From CAVVDT01 sp963747005 (lineage in GTDB: Bacteria; Pseudomonadota; Alphaproteobacteria; Rhizobiales; Aestuariivirgaceae): 45,888 nt of DNA. Below are positions 8,619-15,982 of this stretch, one piece after another. The stretch lies in assembly GCA_963747005.1 (NCBI GenBank), contig CAVVDT010000001.1, positions 1 to 45,888 of the forward strand, written 5' to 3'. Under the pieces are notes generated by a model. The model was not told the DNA's origin. It searched no databases and worked only from the letters and a program-made list of their open reading frames with translations. Each line of letters begins with the position of its first letter. Within the stretch, counting starts at the first letter, position 1. Both the position numbers and the translations under genes were made by a program.

Positions 8619-9212
8619 ATGTCCAAGCTTCACACCATCCCGACGCGGCGCGGCAAGGCCGTAGCCATCAAGGCCGGACAGGCGCTCAAGGTCATCAATA
8701 CCCACGGCACCCAGGTCATTGATTTCTGGGCGTTCGTGGCCGGGCACATGAACGAATATGTCGGCATGGAGCAGTGCCGGCCCACCTGGCAGCGGCTGTT
8801 TCCCCTGACGGGCGAGCATTTCTACACCAACCACCGCCGCCCGCTACTGACACTCGAGGAAGATACTTCTCCCGGCCGCCACGACACCCTCATGGCGCCC
8901 TGCGACAACGAACGCTACGGGCTTCTGGGCTGCACCGACTATCACGACAACTGCCGCGACAACATGCACGCGGCGTTATTGGAGCTGGGCTGCGTGGTGC
9001 CGTTCACACCCGCCTCGCTCAACCTCTTCATGAACATCCCGTGGCACGACGACGGTCGTCTCGATTTCGAGCCGGCCCTGTCGAAGCCCGGCGATTACGT
9101 GCTGCTCAGGGCAAAACTCGATGCCATCTGCGTCATGTCCGCCTGTCCCCAGGATATTCTCTCGATCAACAGCCAGAAGCCGGTGGAGGGGCATTTCGAG
9201 GTGGTGGGGTGA
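8619..9212 (+). CDS. DUF1989 family protein (urea-carboxylase-associated / carboxyguanidine deiminase-like)
   Basis: The 197-residue protein matches the DUF1989 family: N-terminal IPTRRGKAVAIKAGQALKVIN, a central GTQVIDFWAF strand, a Cys/His-rich block (MAPCDNERYGLLGCTDYHDN, then C) and FTPASLNLFMNIPW near the C-terminus. Some DUF1989 proteins form the two-subunit carboxyguanidine deiminase CgdAB; others accompany urea or allophanate enzymes. Only one such gene is present here, so the exact reaction is not known. ATG 8619 is preceded by AAAGG at a good distance. The divergent partner is an amidohydrolase of the allantoate/carbamoyl type. Confidence 0.8.
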   Translation: MSKLHTIPTRRGKAVAIKAGQALKVINTHGTQVIDFWAFVAGHMNEYVGMEQCRPTWQRLFPLTGEHFYTNHRRPLLTLEEDTSPGRHDTLMAPCDNERYGLLGCTDYHDNCRDNMHAALLELGCVVPFTPASLNLFMNIPWHDDGRLDFEPALSKPGDYVLLRAKLDAICVMSACPQDILSINSQKPVEGHFEVVG

Positions 9213-9237
9213 TACCGAGGGCCTTTGCCCTTGACCT

Positions 9238-9323
9238 CGTCATGCGCGGGCGTGACCCGCGCATCCTTTTCGGCACCGGCGCGGTGGGTAAAGAGGATGG
9301 CCGTGTCAAGCACGGCCATGACG
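9238..9323. repeat. Repeat family C, copy 1 (CGTCATGCGCGGGC type)
   Basis: Two palindromic blocks face each other: CGTCATGCGCGGGCGTGACC with GCGCATCC, and GGATGGCCGTGTCAAGC followed by ACGGCCATGACG. Outer ends are inverted copies (CGTCATG/CATGACG). Related copies lie at 22644-22672 and 39569-39634. It is an intergenic REP-like element after the DUF1989 gene; I see no gene in it. Confidence 0.75.
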
Positions 9324-9419
9324 TCGGAACGGATCAGGACCGAGGAACGTCGGCACTAGGCGTCTACCATGGCGGCGGAAGCGCGTAGATGGGGTAACGG
9401 GCGGGTAGCGCGGAAGGGC

Positions 9420-9493
9420 GGTCGTCCCTCAAACTGATGGTGTTAACGGAGTCGGGCTTTGTGGCCTGCTCCCAGCATCAACGAGGGACGACC
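9420..9493 (+). promoter_or_regulatory. Inverted repeat masking the transposase ribosome-binding site
   Basis: GGTCGTCCCTC (9420-9430) and GAGGGACGACC (9483-9493) are perfect 11-base inverted repeats. The second arm ends directly at the ATG and contains the GAGGG ribosome-binding site. A transcript starting upstream would pair the arms and hide the start, while one starting between them would not. This is a known style of control in insertion sequences; its use here is inferred. Confidence 0.55.
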
Positions 9494-10522
9494 ATGGACT
9501 ATTATGCTGGAATTGACGTTTCATTGGAATGCTCGAGCGTGTGCGTTGTCGATGCGAGTGGCAAGATCGTGCGGGAAGCCAGGGTGGCGAGCGAGCCGGA
9601 TGCGCTGAAGGCGTGGTTTGGCTCACTGGGGCTGAGGCTGGAGCGGATCGGCTTGGAAGCGGGGCCGCTGTCGCAATGGCTCTACGGTGCGCTGAAGGGG
9701 GCTGGTCTTGCGGTGGAACTGCTGGAGACGCGGCACGTGCGCGATGCTTTCCGGGCGATGCCGGTGAAGAGCGACCGCAATGACGCGCGCGGGATCGCGC
9801 AGTTGATGCGGCTGGGTTGGTTCAAGCCGGTACACTGCAAGTCGATTGGCGCGCAGGAGACGCGCGCGCTGCTGACCGCGCGCAAGCTGATCCAATCGAA
9901 GCTGCGGGATGTCGAGAACAGCCTGCGCGGGATCCTGCGCGGTTTCGGGCTGAAGGTCGGCAAGACGACGCGGCGGAGTTTCCCTGGGCGGGTGCGCGAA
10001 CTGGTGAGCAACCACGCGAGCCTGGAGGCGATCGGCCAAGCCCTGCTTTCGGTGCATGCGGTTTTGCTGCGGGAGTTCAACGCTTTCGAGAAGCGCGTGC
10101 GTGACTTGGCGCGCCAGGATGGCAAGGCCCGACTGTTGATGACGACGCCGGCGGTCGGTCCGATCGTGGCACTCACCTATGCCAGCGCCGTCGACGATCC
10201 GGCCCGGTTCAAATCCTCGAAGGCGGCGGGGGCGCATTTCGGGCTGACGCCAAGGAAGTACCAGTCTGGAGAGACCGATGTCAGCGGCCGCATCTCCAAG
10301 ATCGGGGATGCAGCGGTGCGTTCGGTGCTCTACGAGGCAGCCAACATCATGCTGGTCAAGCCGATCAAGGGGTGTACGGCGCTCAAGAGCTGGGCGATGC
10401 GGATCGCCAGGCGCGCCGGCATGCGCAAGGCCAAGGTGGCGCTGGCGCGCAAGCTGGCGGTGATCCTGCATCGCATGCTCGCCGCTGAGCAGCCGTTCGA
10501 TCCTGCCGCCGCGGCGGCCTGA
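9494..10522 (+). CDS. IS110-family transposase (DEDD recombinase)
   Basis: Recombinase of 342 residues. The N-terminal RuvC-like DEDD domain has GIDVSLE near residues 6-12, LEAGPLSQWLY near 55-65 and VKSDRNDARGIAQL near 93-106. The C-terminal Tnp domain has PAVGPIVALTYASAV, FGLTPRKYQSGETD and GRISKIGDAAVRSVLYEAAN, with the conserved Ser region. ATG 9494 is chosen because the family begins with a short lead into GIDVS; an upstream ATG at 9437 is in frame but lies inside the hairpin. The enzyme needs a bridge RNA, and a good candidate lies directly downstream. The gene looks intact. Confidence 0.95.
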   Translation: MDYYAGIDVSLECSSVCVVDASGKIVREARVASEPDALKAWFGSLGLRLERIGLEAGPLSQWLYGALKGAGLAVELLETRHVRDAFRAMPVKSDRNDARGIAQLMRLGWFKPVHCKSIGAQETRALLTARKLIQSKLRDVENSLRGILRGFGLKVGKTTRRSFPGRVRELVSNHASLEAIGQALLSVHAVLLREFNAFEKRVRDLARQDGKARLLMTTPAVGPIVALTYASAVDDPARFKSSKAAGAHFGLTPRKYQSGETDVSGRISKIGDAAVRSVLYEAANIMLVKPIKGCTALKSWAMRIARRAGMRKAKVALARKLAVILHRMLAAEQPFDPAAAAA

Positions 10523-10540
10523 ACAGGAGGATACAAGCAG

Positions 10541-10760
10541 TTTTCGGGCGGGTCACGACACCAGCCTTCCCGAAAGCGAAGTCCCCTCGCCGGGACGATG
10601 GATCAGGTCAGGCCGCCATCCGGGCTGTCGAGGCATCCAGAGATGCCATCACGCTTCCGTAGATCGGACCGACCGATCCTCCACGCACCCCATCAGGCGG
10701 CGGCCTCAGAGCCGACCCCGAACAGAAGCAAGTCCCCGGCGAGCGGATGACGCAAAAAGG
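10541..10760 (+). ncRNA. Candidate bridge RNA of the IS110-family element
   Basis: The 3' non-coding end folds into units expected of a bridge RNA. First come two hairpins: TTTCGGG/CCCGAAA (10542-10575) and GTCCC/GGGAC (10581-10596). Next is a target-binding loop. Its outer stem is GGATC-a-GGTC-a-GGCC (10600-10614) with GGaCC-GACC-GATCC (10666-10679). Its left guide CATCCGGGCT (10617-10626) equals the target's CATCCGGG plus core CT. A terminal hairpin GGCATC/GATGCC (10632-10647) follows, and the right guide CGTAG (10658-10662) is complementary to CTACG. Last is a donor-binding loop with guides ACCCCATC (10687-10694) and ACAGAAG (10722-10728) around a CGGC/GCCG hairpin, matching the joined element ends. 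The RNA ends are estimated. Confidence 0.75.
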
Positions 10761-10788
10761 GATTGACAACACGGGCCCGTTACAGAAG

Positions 10789-10869
10789 CCCGGATGCAGC
10801 GAAGCGAAATCCGGGGTTGCGGCGTTTGGCACTGGAAACCCGGATTGCGCTTCGCTGCATCCGGGCTAC
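10789..10869. repeat. Repeat family B, copy 1: REP pair interrupted by the IS element
   Basis: Arms CCCGGATGCAGCGAAGCG (from 10789, running to 10815) and its inverted partner GCTTCGCTGCATCCGGGCTA plus C (10849-10869, arm from 10839) flank a spacer of about 23 bases. The first four bases of the repeat, GTAG, lie at 9385-9388 on the other side of the IS. The second arm holds an intact, unoccupied copy of the IS target (CATCCGGGCTAC, 10858-10869). Confidence 0.85.
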
Positions 10870-10910
10870 TTGCTTGCTGAGCTTGCTTAAAATTCCTCTC
10901 AAGCCAAACG

Positions 10911-11741
10911 TCAGTCTTCATCGTTAGCCCAGGCTATCAGGTCAGCCGTCACTTGCACCGGGCGAGATTGATAGAGTTTTGATATCTTTTCGAGTCGTTC
11001 AATCACCTTCGGGTCAATGTCAATATCGACGTCGAAATCGCGCTTAAGACGCTCTTTGATCTCCTGCCAAACTTTCAAGGCATGGCCAGCCAAATCTTCT
11101 TGTTTGGAAATTTTGAAGGGCTCCTCAATGTCGTCTGGAATCTCCCTAAATTGCGCAAAGCGCCTATTGTGATCTTCAATATCGCGGATCGGCTTTCCAA
11201 ATTCCTTTGCAATTTTCTGCCTCGCAGCACGCCGCCCATCGTTTGTAATTTTCTCTATCTTCCTGATTTTTGGAAGTGATATATCAAAAAGAAAATAGTC
11301 ATCCAGTTCTTTCTTAAGGTCGGAAAAGTCGATTTCCTGTCCAAGAACATTGTGTTGTGTTATAAGATCATCATAGAGTTTCCAATGCTCATCCCATTTA
11401 GCCGGACCTCCCCAGCGTCCAGACTTTACTTTTCCGAGAATGACTTCCCTCGTATAGATAGAAACGACATCGCGCAGGCGCTCAATAAGGTCGGCGGCCT
11501 CCTTCTGCTTGTCCTCCCAAAGCTCGGCTTCAAAACCCAATCCCTTGAACCGCTTAAAACGAGCAACGTTCGCATATATGAAACTGAGAAAGGCAAGACC
11601 GTATACAACAGCTGCTTCCGTGATCTTATCGTTGTAAATCAAATAAAAACACGTGCCGAGGAAGACCAAACCAACGACTGCAAACAGAACCCGTTCCCAG
11701 TTGGCTACGAACCACTTTCCCAATGTCTTTGCGATCTCCAT
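10911..11741 (-). CDS. Membrane-anchored protein of unknown function, AT-rich (accessory)
   Basis: The 276-residue protein has two membrane segments near the N-terminus (about residues 17-36, VLFAVVGLVFLGTCFYLIYN, and 43-61), then a cytoplasmic part of about 215 residues that is charged and mostly helical, with coiled-coil-like stretches (KQKEAADLIERLRDVV and near 170-185). I do not recognise a family. Base composition is clearly more AT-rich than any neighbour and codon use differs (many AAA, GAT, ATT), indicating recent transfer. It is bracketed by inverted family B REPs (10839-10869 and 11771-11809) and lies next to the IS. The two-TM plus helical-domain layout resembles some membrane effectors of defence systems, but that is speculation. 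Confidence 0.8.
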   Translation of the reverse strand: MEIAKTLGKWFVANWERVLFAVVGLVFLGTCFYLIYNDKITEAAVVYGLAFLSFIYANVARFKRFKGLGFEAELWEDKQKEAADLIERLRDVVSIYTREVILGKVKSGRWGGPAKWDEHWKLYDDLITQHNVLGQEIDFSDLKKELDDYFLFDISLPKIRKIEKITNDGRRAARQKIAKEFGKPIRDIEDHNRRFAQFREIPDDIEEPFKISKQEDLAGHALKVWQEIKERLKRDFDVDIDIDPKVIERLEKISKLYQSRPVQVTADLIAWANDED

Positions 11742-11770
11742 TGGCTACCCCGACCGTGCTAATTTTCAAT

Positions 11771-11809
11771 GTAGCCCGTAGCCCGAATGCAGCGAAGCGA
11801 AATCCGAGG
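11771..11809. repeat. Repeat family B, copy 2
   Basis: GTAGCCCG is doubled (GTAGCCCGTAGCCCG) and followed by AATGCAGCGAAGCGAAATCC, the family B consensus with one change (CCCGAATG for CCCGGATG). It lies 30 bases upstream of the AT-rich gene's start and is inverted relative to the arm at 10839-10869. It serves as the empty-site reference for the IS insertion. Confidence 0.8.
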
Positions 11810-11855
11810 AACGATTGACAGGCTGGTCGACCGCCCTCCGAGGCTCACACTTTCT

Positions 11856-12026
11856 GCTCCCCTCCCCCTTGTGGGGAGGGGCAAGGGGTGGGGGTCGAAA
11901 GGCATGAAAGGCCAGCGGTCGCGGGCGGCGCCCCGACGGCGGCGCGGTCCACGAAGCGGTACGGACCTTCGGACGTTCTTTCGCGAACCCCCACCCCCGA
12001 CCCCTCCCCACAGAGGGGAGGGGAGC
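11856..12026. repeat. Repeat family A, copy 2: 171-bp element with long inverted ends
   Basis: Inverted ends GCTCCCCTCCCCCTTGTGGG (from 11856) and GGGGAGGGGAGC (ending 12026), each about 42 bases, flank a core of about 88 bases. Read on the minus strand it aligns end to end with copy 1 at 7093-7261: conserved ends, GAAGGTCC and CGCTGGCCTTTCATGC blocks, variable middle. It fills most of the 306-base gap before the hlyU-like gene; no gene is seen in the gap. Confidence 0.8.
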
Positions 12027-12047
12027 AGAAGGGGTAAATTCCGCGAG

Positions 12048-12344
12048 TCAGTCGAGCAGCGTCTTGCCGCGTTCGTCGATGATCTGCTGGGCCTTGCGCA
12101 CCGTGAAGGTGACGGCCTCGCCGTGGTCGGTGAAGGTATCGGCGCGGATGAACTCGTGCACCTCGCCGTTGGGATCGTCTTCGGAGACGATGGAGCCGGC
12201 GATATGCCAGTGACCGCCGTTGCGCTGCGGTGCCGGGTGGATGATGAAGCCGTTATAGGCGACCGGGTCGCCCGCCTTGGCCTCCGGCTCACCGCCGCCC
12301 GGCGAACCCAGATTACGCATCAGTTTGGCGATCTTGTCGAACAT
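12048..12344 (-). CDS. HlyU family protein
   Basis: A protein of 98 residues from the ATG at 12344 (MFDKIAKLM), resembling the small alphaproteobacterial HlyU family: short hydrophobic N-terminus, Gly-rich linker, then YNGFIIHPAPQRNGGHWHIA and a C-terminal HEFIRADTFTDHGEAVTFT with KAQQIIDERG. In Vibrio, HlyU is a DNA-binding activator, but this family is distinct in length and its function is not settled. Alternative in-frame starts lie at 12353 and 12380. It is divergent from ileS with about 115 bases between starts. Confidence 0.75.
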   Translation of the reverse strand: MFDKIAKLMRNLGSPGGGEPEAKAGDPVAYNGFIIHPAPQRNGGHWHIAGSIVSEDDPNGEVHEFIRADTFTDHGEAVTFTVRKAQQIIDERGKTLLD

Positions 12345-12459
12345 GGCCGCCATATTAAACGCGAACGCGGGCCCTGTCACCTTTGCGATTCCATTGTTGC
12401 GGAAACTGCTCTACAACCCGCCGCAACCCGAAAATGACGGCCTTGAAGCGATTGTGCAC

Positions 12460-15444
12460 ATGAACGACAAGTCAAAGAACACCAGCCCCGGCAGCGACTA
12501 TTCCGCCACCCTGTTCCTGCCCAGGACCGATTTTCCCATGCGCGCCGGCCTGCCGGCAAAGGAGCCGGAATTCCTCCAGCGCTGGGACGATATGGGGTTG
12601 TACAAGCGGTTGCGCGAGCAATCCGCCGGGCGGCCGAAATACGTGCTGCACGACGGGCCGCCTTATGCCAACGGCAATATCCACATCGGCACCGCCCTCA
12701 ACAAGATCCTCAAGGATATCGTCACCCGCTCCTTCCAGATGCGCGGTTACGATGCCAATTACGTGCCGGGCTGGGACTGCCACGGCCTGCCGATCGAATG
12801 GAAGATCGAGGAACAGTATCGCGCCAGGGGAAAATCCAAGGACGAGGTGCCGGTCAACGACTTCCGCCGCGAATGCCGCGAATTCGCCGAGCACTGGATC
12901 AAGGTGCAGACTGAAGAATTCCGTCGCCTCGGGGTGGAGGGCGATTTCGAAACCCCCTACACCACCATGAGCTTTGCCGCCGAGGCGAAGATCGCTTCCG
13001 AACTGATGAAGTTCGCGACCTCCGGTCAGCTCTATCGCGGTTCCAAGCCGGTGATGTGGTCGGTGGTGGAAAAGACCGCCCTGGCCGAGGCGGAAGTGGA
13101 ATACCACGACTACACCTCCGACACGGTGTGGGTGAAGTTTCCGGTGGCAGGCGCCGGCCCGGACCAGATGGTGACGGCCACGGATCTGCCCGGCACGTCT
13201 GAAAGGCTTGAAGAATTGAAATCGGCGTCTGTCGTCATCTGGACGACGACTCCCTGGACCATCCCCGGCAATCGCGCCATCGCCTATTCGCCGAAGATCG
13301 CCTACGGGCTCTATGAGGTAACGGCCGCTGCTGCCGAGAACTGGGCGAAGGCGGGCGACAGGTTTATCCTCGCCGACGTGCTTGCCGCCGATGTCCTGAA
13401 GCAGGCGCGGGTGGAAGCCTATGAGCGCCGCTCGGACGTGGGCCACGACGAACTGGGCGCACTGCTGTGCGCCCATCCGCTGCGTGCCATGGGATACGAG
13501 TTTTCCGTCCCCCTCCTGGCCGGCGAGCATGTGACCGATGAGGCCGGCACCGGCTTTGTGCATACCGCCCCCGGCCATGGCCGCGAGGACTTTGATGTGT
13601 GGATGGAAAATGGCCGCCAACTGGAAGCGCGCGGCATCGATACCGCCATTCCCTTCACCGTCGATGCCAACGGCGCCTTCACCGCCGATGCGCCGGGCTT
13701 CGAGGGCAAGCGCGTCATCACCGACAAGGGCGAAAAAGGCGACGCCAACGGTGCCGTCATCGAGGCCTTGGTCGCCGCCGGCATGCTCATCGCCCGCAGC
13801 CGCCTGAAGCACCAGTACCCCCATTCCTGGCGCTCCAAGAAGCCGGTCATCTTCCGCAACACGCCGCAATGGTTCGTCTATATGGACCGCGACATCGCCC
13901 GCAGGGGCGATACCCTGCGCGCCCGCGCCCTGAAGGCCATTGACGCGACCCGCTTCGTGCCCGCTGCCGGCCAGAACCGCTTGCGCGGCATGATCGAGGC
14001 GCGGCCCGACTGGGTTCTCTCGCGCCAGCGCGCCTGGGGCGTGCCAATTACCGTCTTTGTCGACAAGGAGACGGGCGAAGTCCTGAAGGATGCAGCCGTC
14101 AATGGCCGCATCATCGAGGCCTTTTCGGCCGAAGGTGCCGATGCCTGGTTCGCCGAGGGTGCAGCCGAACGCTTCCTCAGGCCCGATCATGATCCGACCG
14201 GCTTCGAGCAAGTCCGCGACATTCTCGATGTATGGTTCGATTCAGGTTCCACCCATGCCTTCGTGCTGGAAGATCGCCCCGACCTCAAATGGCCGGCCGA
14301 TCTTTATCTCGAAGGCTCCGACCAGCATCGCGGCTGGTTTCATTCCTCTTTGCTGGAGAGTTGCGGCACCCGCGGCCGCGCGCCCTACGACGCCGTCCTT
14401 ACCCACGGCTTCGTCATGGCCGAGGACGGCCGCAAGATGTCGAAATCGCTGGGCAATCAGGTGATCCCCCAGGATGTCATCAAGCAGTCGGGCGCCGATA
14501 TTCTGCGCCTGTGGGTGGTGTCGTCGGATTATTCCGATGACCTGCGCATCGGCCCGGAAATCCTCAAGACCAACATCGAGGCCTACCGCAAGATCCGCAA
14601 CACCATCCGCTGGATGCTGGGCTCGCTGGCGCATTTCCGCAAGGACCAGACAGTGAAGGTCGAGGACATGCCGGAACTGGAGCGGCTGATGCTGTCGGAC
14701 CTCGCCCGTCTCGATGTCATGGTGAGGAAGGCCTACGACGATTTTGACTACAAGCGCATCGAAGCGGGCCTGACCAACTTCCTCACCGTCGATCTGTCGG
14801 CCTATTATTTCGACATCCGCAAGGACGCACTTTATTGCGACGCGCCCTCCAGCGTGCGCCGCCGCGCCGCGCTGACCGTCATCGACCGGCTGTTCGACTG
14901 TCTGGTGAAATGGCTGGCGCCCATGCTGCCCTTCACCATGGAGGAAGCCTGGCTGTCGCGTCATGACGGCGAGAACTCGGTGCATCTGGAGCAGTTCCCC
15001 AAGGTGCCGGCCGAATGGCGCAACGAGGCGCTGGAGGCCAAATGGAAGAAAATATGGCAGGTACGCTCGGTCATCACCGGCGCATTGGAGATTGAGCGCC
15101 GCGAAAAGCGCATCGGCTCTTCCCTTGAGGCAGCCCCTGAGGTCTATATCGACAATCCCGAGCTTGCCGCCGCCATCAAGGGGCTCGATCTGGCCGAAAT
15201 CGCCATCACCAGCGATGCCACACTGATCGCCGCCGAAGCACCGGCGGATGCCTTCCGTCTGCCCGAGGTGAAGGGCGTGGCGGTGGTGCCGGTGCTCGCC
15301 GCCGGCCGCAAGTGCGCCCGGTCGTGGAAGGTGAGCCCCGAGGTGGGCAGCGACCCCGAATTTCCCGACGTCACCTTGCGTGATGCCGAGGCGTTGCGCG
15401 AATGGCAGGCCGCCGATACCCGCGCCGGCCTTGGCGGCGCATGA
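12460..15444 (+). CDS. ileS: Isoleucyl-tRNA synthetase
   Basis: Charges tRNA-Ile with isoleucine; the editing domain removes valine. The 994-residue class I synthetase has the HIGH-type motif GNIHIG (72-77), the editing-domain segment VIWTTTPWTIPGNRAI, the ARPDWVLSRQRAWGVP segment and KMSKS at 659-663. Near the C-terminus, KCARSWKVSPEVGSDPEFPD replaces the usual four-Cys zinc site with a single Cys, a state common in Alphaproteobacteria. The frame stays open upstream to 12277, but ATG 12460 (MNDKSKNTSP) gives the normal N-terminus. Its stop overlaps the lspA start (ATGA). Confidence 0.96.
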   Translation: MNDKSKNTSPGSDYSATLFLPRTDFPMRAGLPAKEPEFLQRWDDMGLYKRLREQSAGRPKYVLHDGPPYANGNIHIGTALNKILKDIVTRSFQMRGYDANYVPGWDCHGLPIEWKIEEQYRARGKSKDEVPVNDFRRECREFAEHWIKVQTEEFRRLGVEGDFETPYTTMSFAAEAKIASELMKFATSGQLYRGSKPVMWSVVEKTALAEAEVEYHDYTSDTVWVKFPVAGAGPDQMVTATDLPGTSERLEELKSASVVIWTTTPWTIPGNRAIAYSPKIAYGLYEVTAAAAENWAKAGDRFILADVLAADVLKQARVEAYERRSDVGHDELGALLCAHPLRAMGYEFSVPLLAGEHVTDEAGTGFVHTAPGHGREDFDVWMENGRQLEARGIDTAIPFTVDANGAFTADAPGFEGKRVITDKGEKGDANGAVIEALVAAGMLIARSRLKHQYPHSWRSKKPVIFRNTPQWFVYMDRDIARRGDTLRARALKAIDATRFVPAAGQNRLRGMIEARPDWVLSRQRAWGVPITVFVDKETGEVLKDAAVNGRIIEAFSAEGADAWFAEGAAERFLRPDHDPTGFEQVRDILDVWFDSGSTHAFVLEDRPDLKWPADLYLEGSDQHRGWFHSSLLESCGTRGRAPYDAVLTHGFVMAEDGRKMSKSLGNQVIPQDVIKQSGADILRLWVVSSDYSDDLRIGPEILKTNIEAYRKIRNTIRWMLGSLAHFRKDQTVKVEDMPELERLMLSDLARLDVMVRKAYDDFDYKRIEAGLTNFLTVDLSAYYFDIRKDALYCDAPSSVRRRAALTVIDRLFDCLVKWLAPMLPFTMEEAWLSRHDGENSVHLEQFPKVPAEWRNEALEAKWKKIWQVRSVITGALEIERREKRIGSSLEAAPEVYIDNPELAAAIKGLDLAEIAITSDATLIAAEAPADAFRLPEVKGVAVVPVLAAGRKCARSWKVSPEVGSDPEFPDVTLRDAEALREWQAADTRAGLGGA

Positions 15445-15950
15445 GCGAAGGCCCAGGCCGGGGCAGGCGGCCGGCGGCGTTCGGCCTGGCCATTGCCGCC
15501 CTGTCGTTCGGGCTCGACCAGACCCACAAATGGTGGATGCTCGGCCCCTTCGACGTCACTCACCGCCAGCCGGTCAGGGTGACGCCGTTCCTCGATCTGG
15601 TACTGGTGTGGAACCGTGGCATTTCCTACGGCCTGTTCGCCTCCCACGCGGGGGCGGTGCGGGTGGGGCTGATCGTCCTGGCGCTGGTCATTTCGGCCGG
15701 CCTTGGCGTGTGGCTCCTGCGCGTCCGCTCCGCCGTCAAGGCGGCGGCCATCGGCCTGGTGATCGGCGGGGCGCTCGCCAACATGCTGGATCGCGTGGTG
15801 CATGGCGCGGTGGCCGACTTCTTCCTGTTCCATGTGGCCGGCTGGAGCTGGTATGTGTTCAATCTGGCCGACTGCGCCATAGTTGCAGGCGTGGCGATGC
15901 TTCTGTATGACTCCTTCAGGGACGAGCGGCAGGAGTCGGCGGCCGGTTGA
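15441..15950 (+). CDS. lspA: Lipoprotein signal peptidase (signal peptidase II)
   Basis: Inner-membrane aspartyl protease that cleaves signal peptides of diacylated prolipoproteins. The 169-residue protein has four membrane segments and the conserved blocks: LDQTHKWW (Asp26), VWNRGISYGLF (57-67), ALANMLDR with catalytic Asp117, and YVFNLADCAI with catalytic Asp144. ATG 15441 overlaps the ileS stop by four bases, so translation is coupled. The lipoprotein gene directly downstream would be one of its substrates. Confidence 0.95.
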   Translation: MSEGPGRGRRPAAFGLAIAALSFGLDQTHKWWMLGPFDVTHRQPVRVTPFLDLVLVWNRGISYGLFASHAGAVRVGLIVLALVISAGLGVWLLRVRSAVKAAAIGLVIGGALANMLDRVVHGAVADFFLFHVAGWSWYVFNLADCAIVAGVAMLLYDSFRDERQESAAG

Positions 15951-15982
15951 GCGGCGAGGGGCCAGTGCCAAGTCTTGGTTTT

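Larger units (their letters stand above)
9389..10788 (+). mobile_element. IS110-family (IS1111-like) insertion sequence, complete, inserted in a REP
   Basis: A 1400-bp element containing one transposase gene. Boundaries come from re-joining the host repeat: left flank GCGCGTAG (to 9388) plus right flank CCCGGATGCAGCG (from 10789) restores the family B REP seen at 10839-10869 and 11771-11809. An AG (CT on the other strand) is present at both borders as the core dinucleotide. Subterminal inverted repeats GTAACGGGCGGGT (9394-9406) and ACGGGCCCGTTAC (10771-10783) match at 11 of 13 positions, a trait of the IS1111 subgroup. The 3' non-coding end (10523-10788) is much longer than the 105-base 5' end, also fitting IS1111. 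There is no target duplication beyond the core. Confidence 0.85.

Noticed and set aside
7106..8722. 538-codon plus-strand frame running through the repeat and opposite the amidohydrolase
   Set aside because: It begins in repeat A and then is the complement of the amidohydrolase; all conserved metal-binding motifs are on the minus strand.
10911..11741. Call of the AT-rich gene as a toxin or abortive-infection effector
   Set aside because: Only the two-TM plus helical layout hints at this; there is no catalytic motif and no partner gene, so it is kept as unknown.
12472..14211. 579-codon minus-strand frame opposite ileS
   Set aside because: No motif and fully inside a certain tRNA synthetase gene; typical antisense shadow of GC-rich coding DNA.
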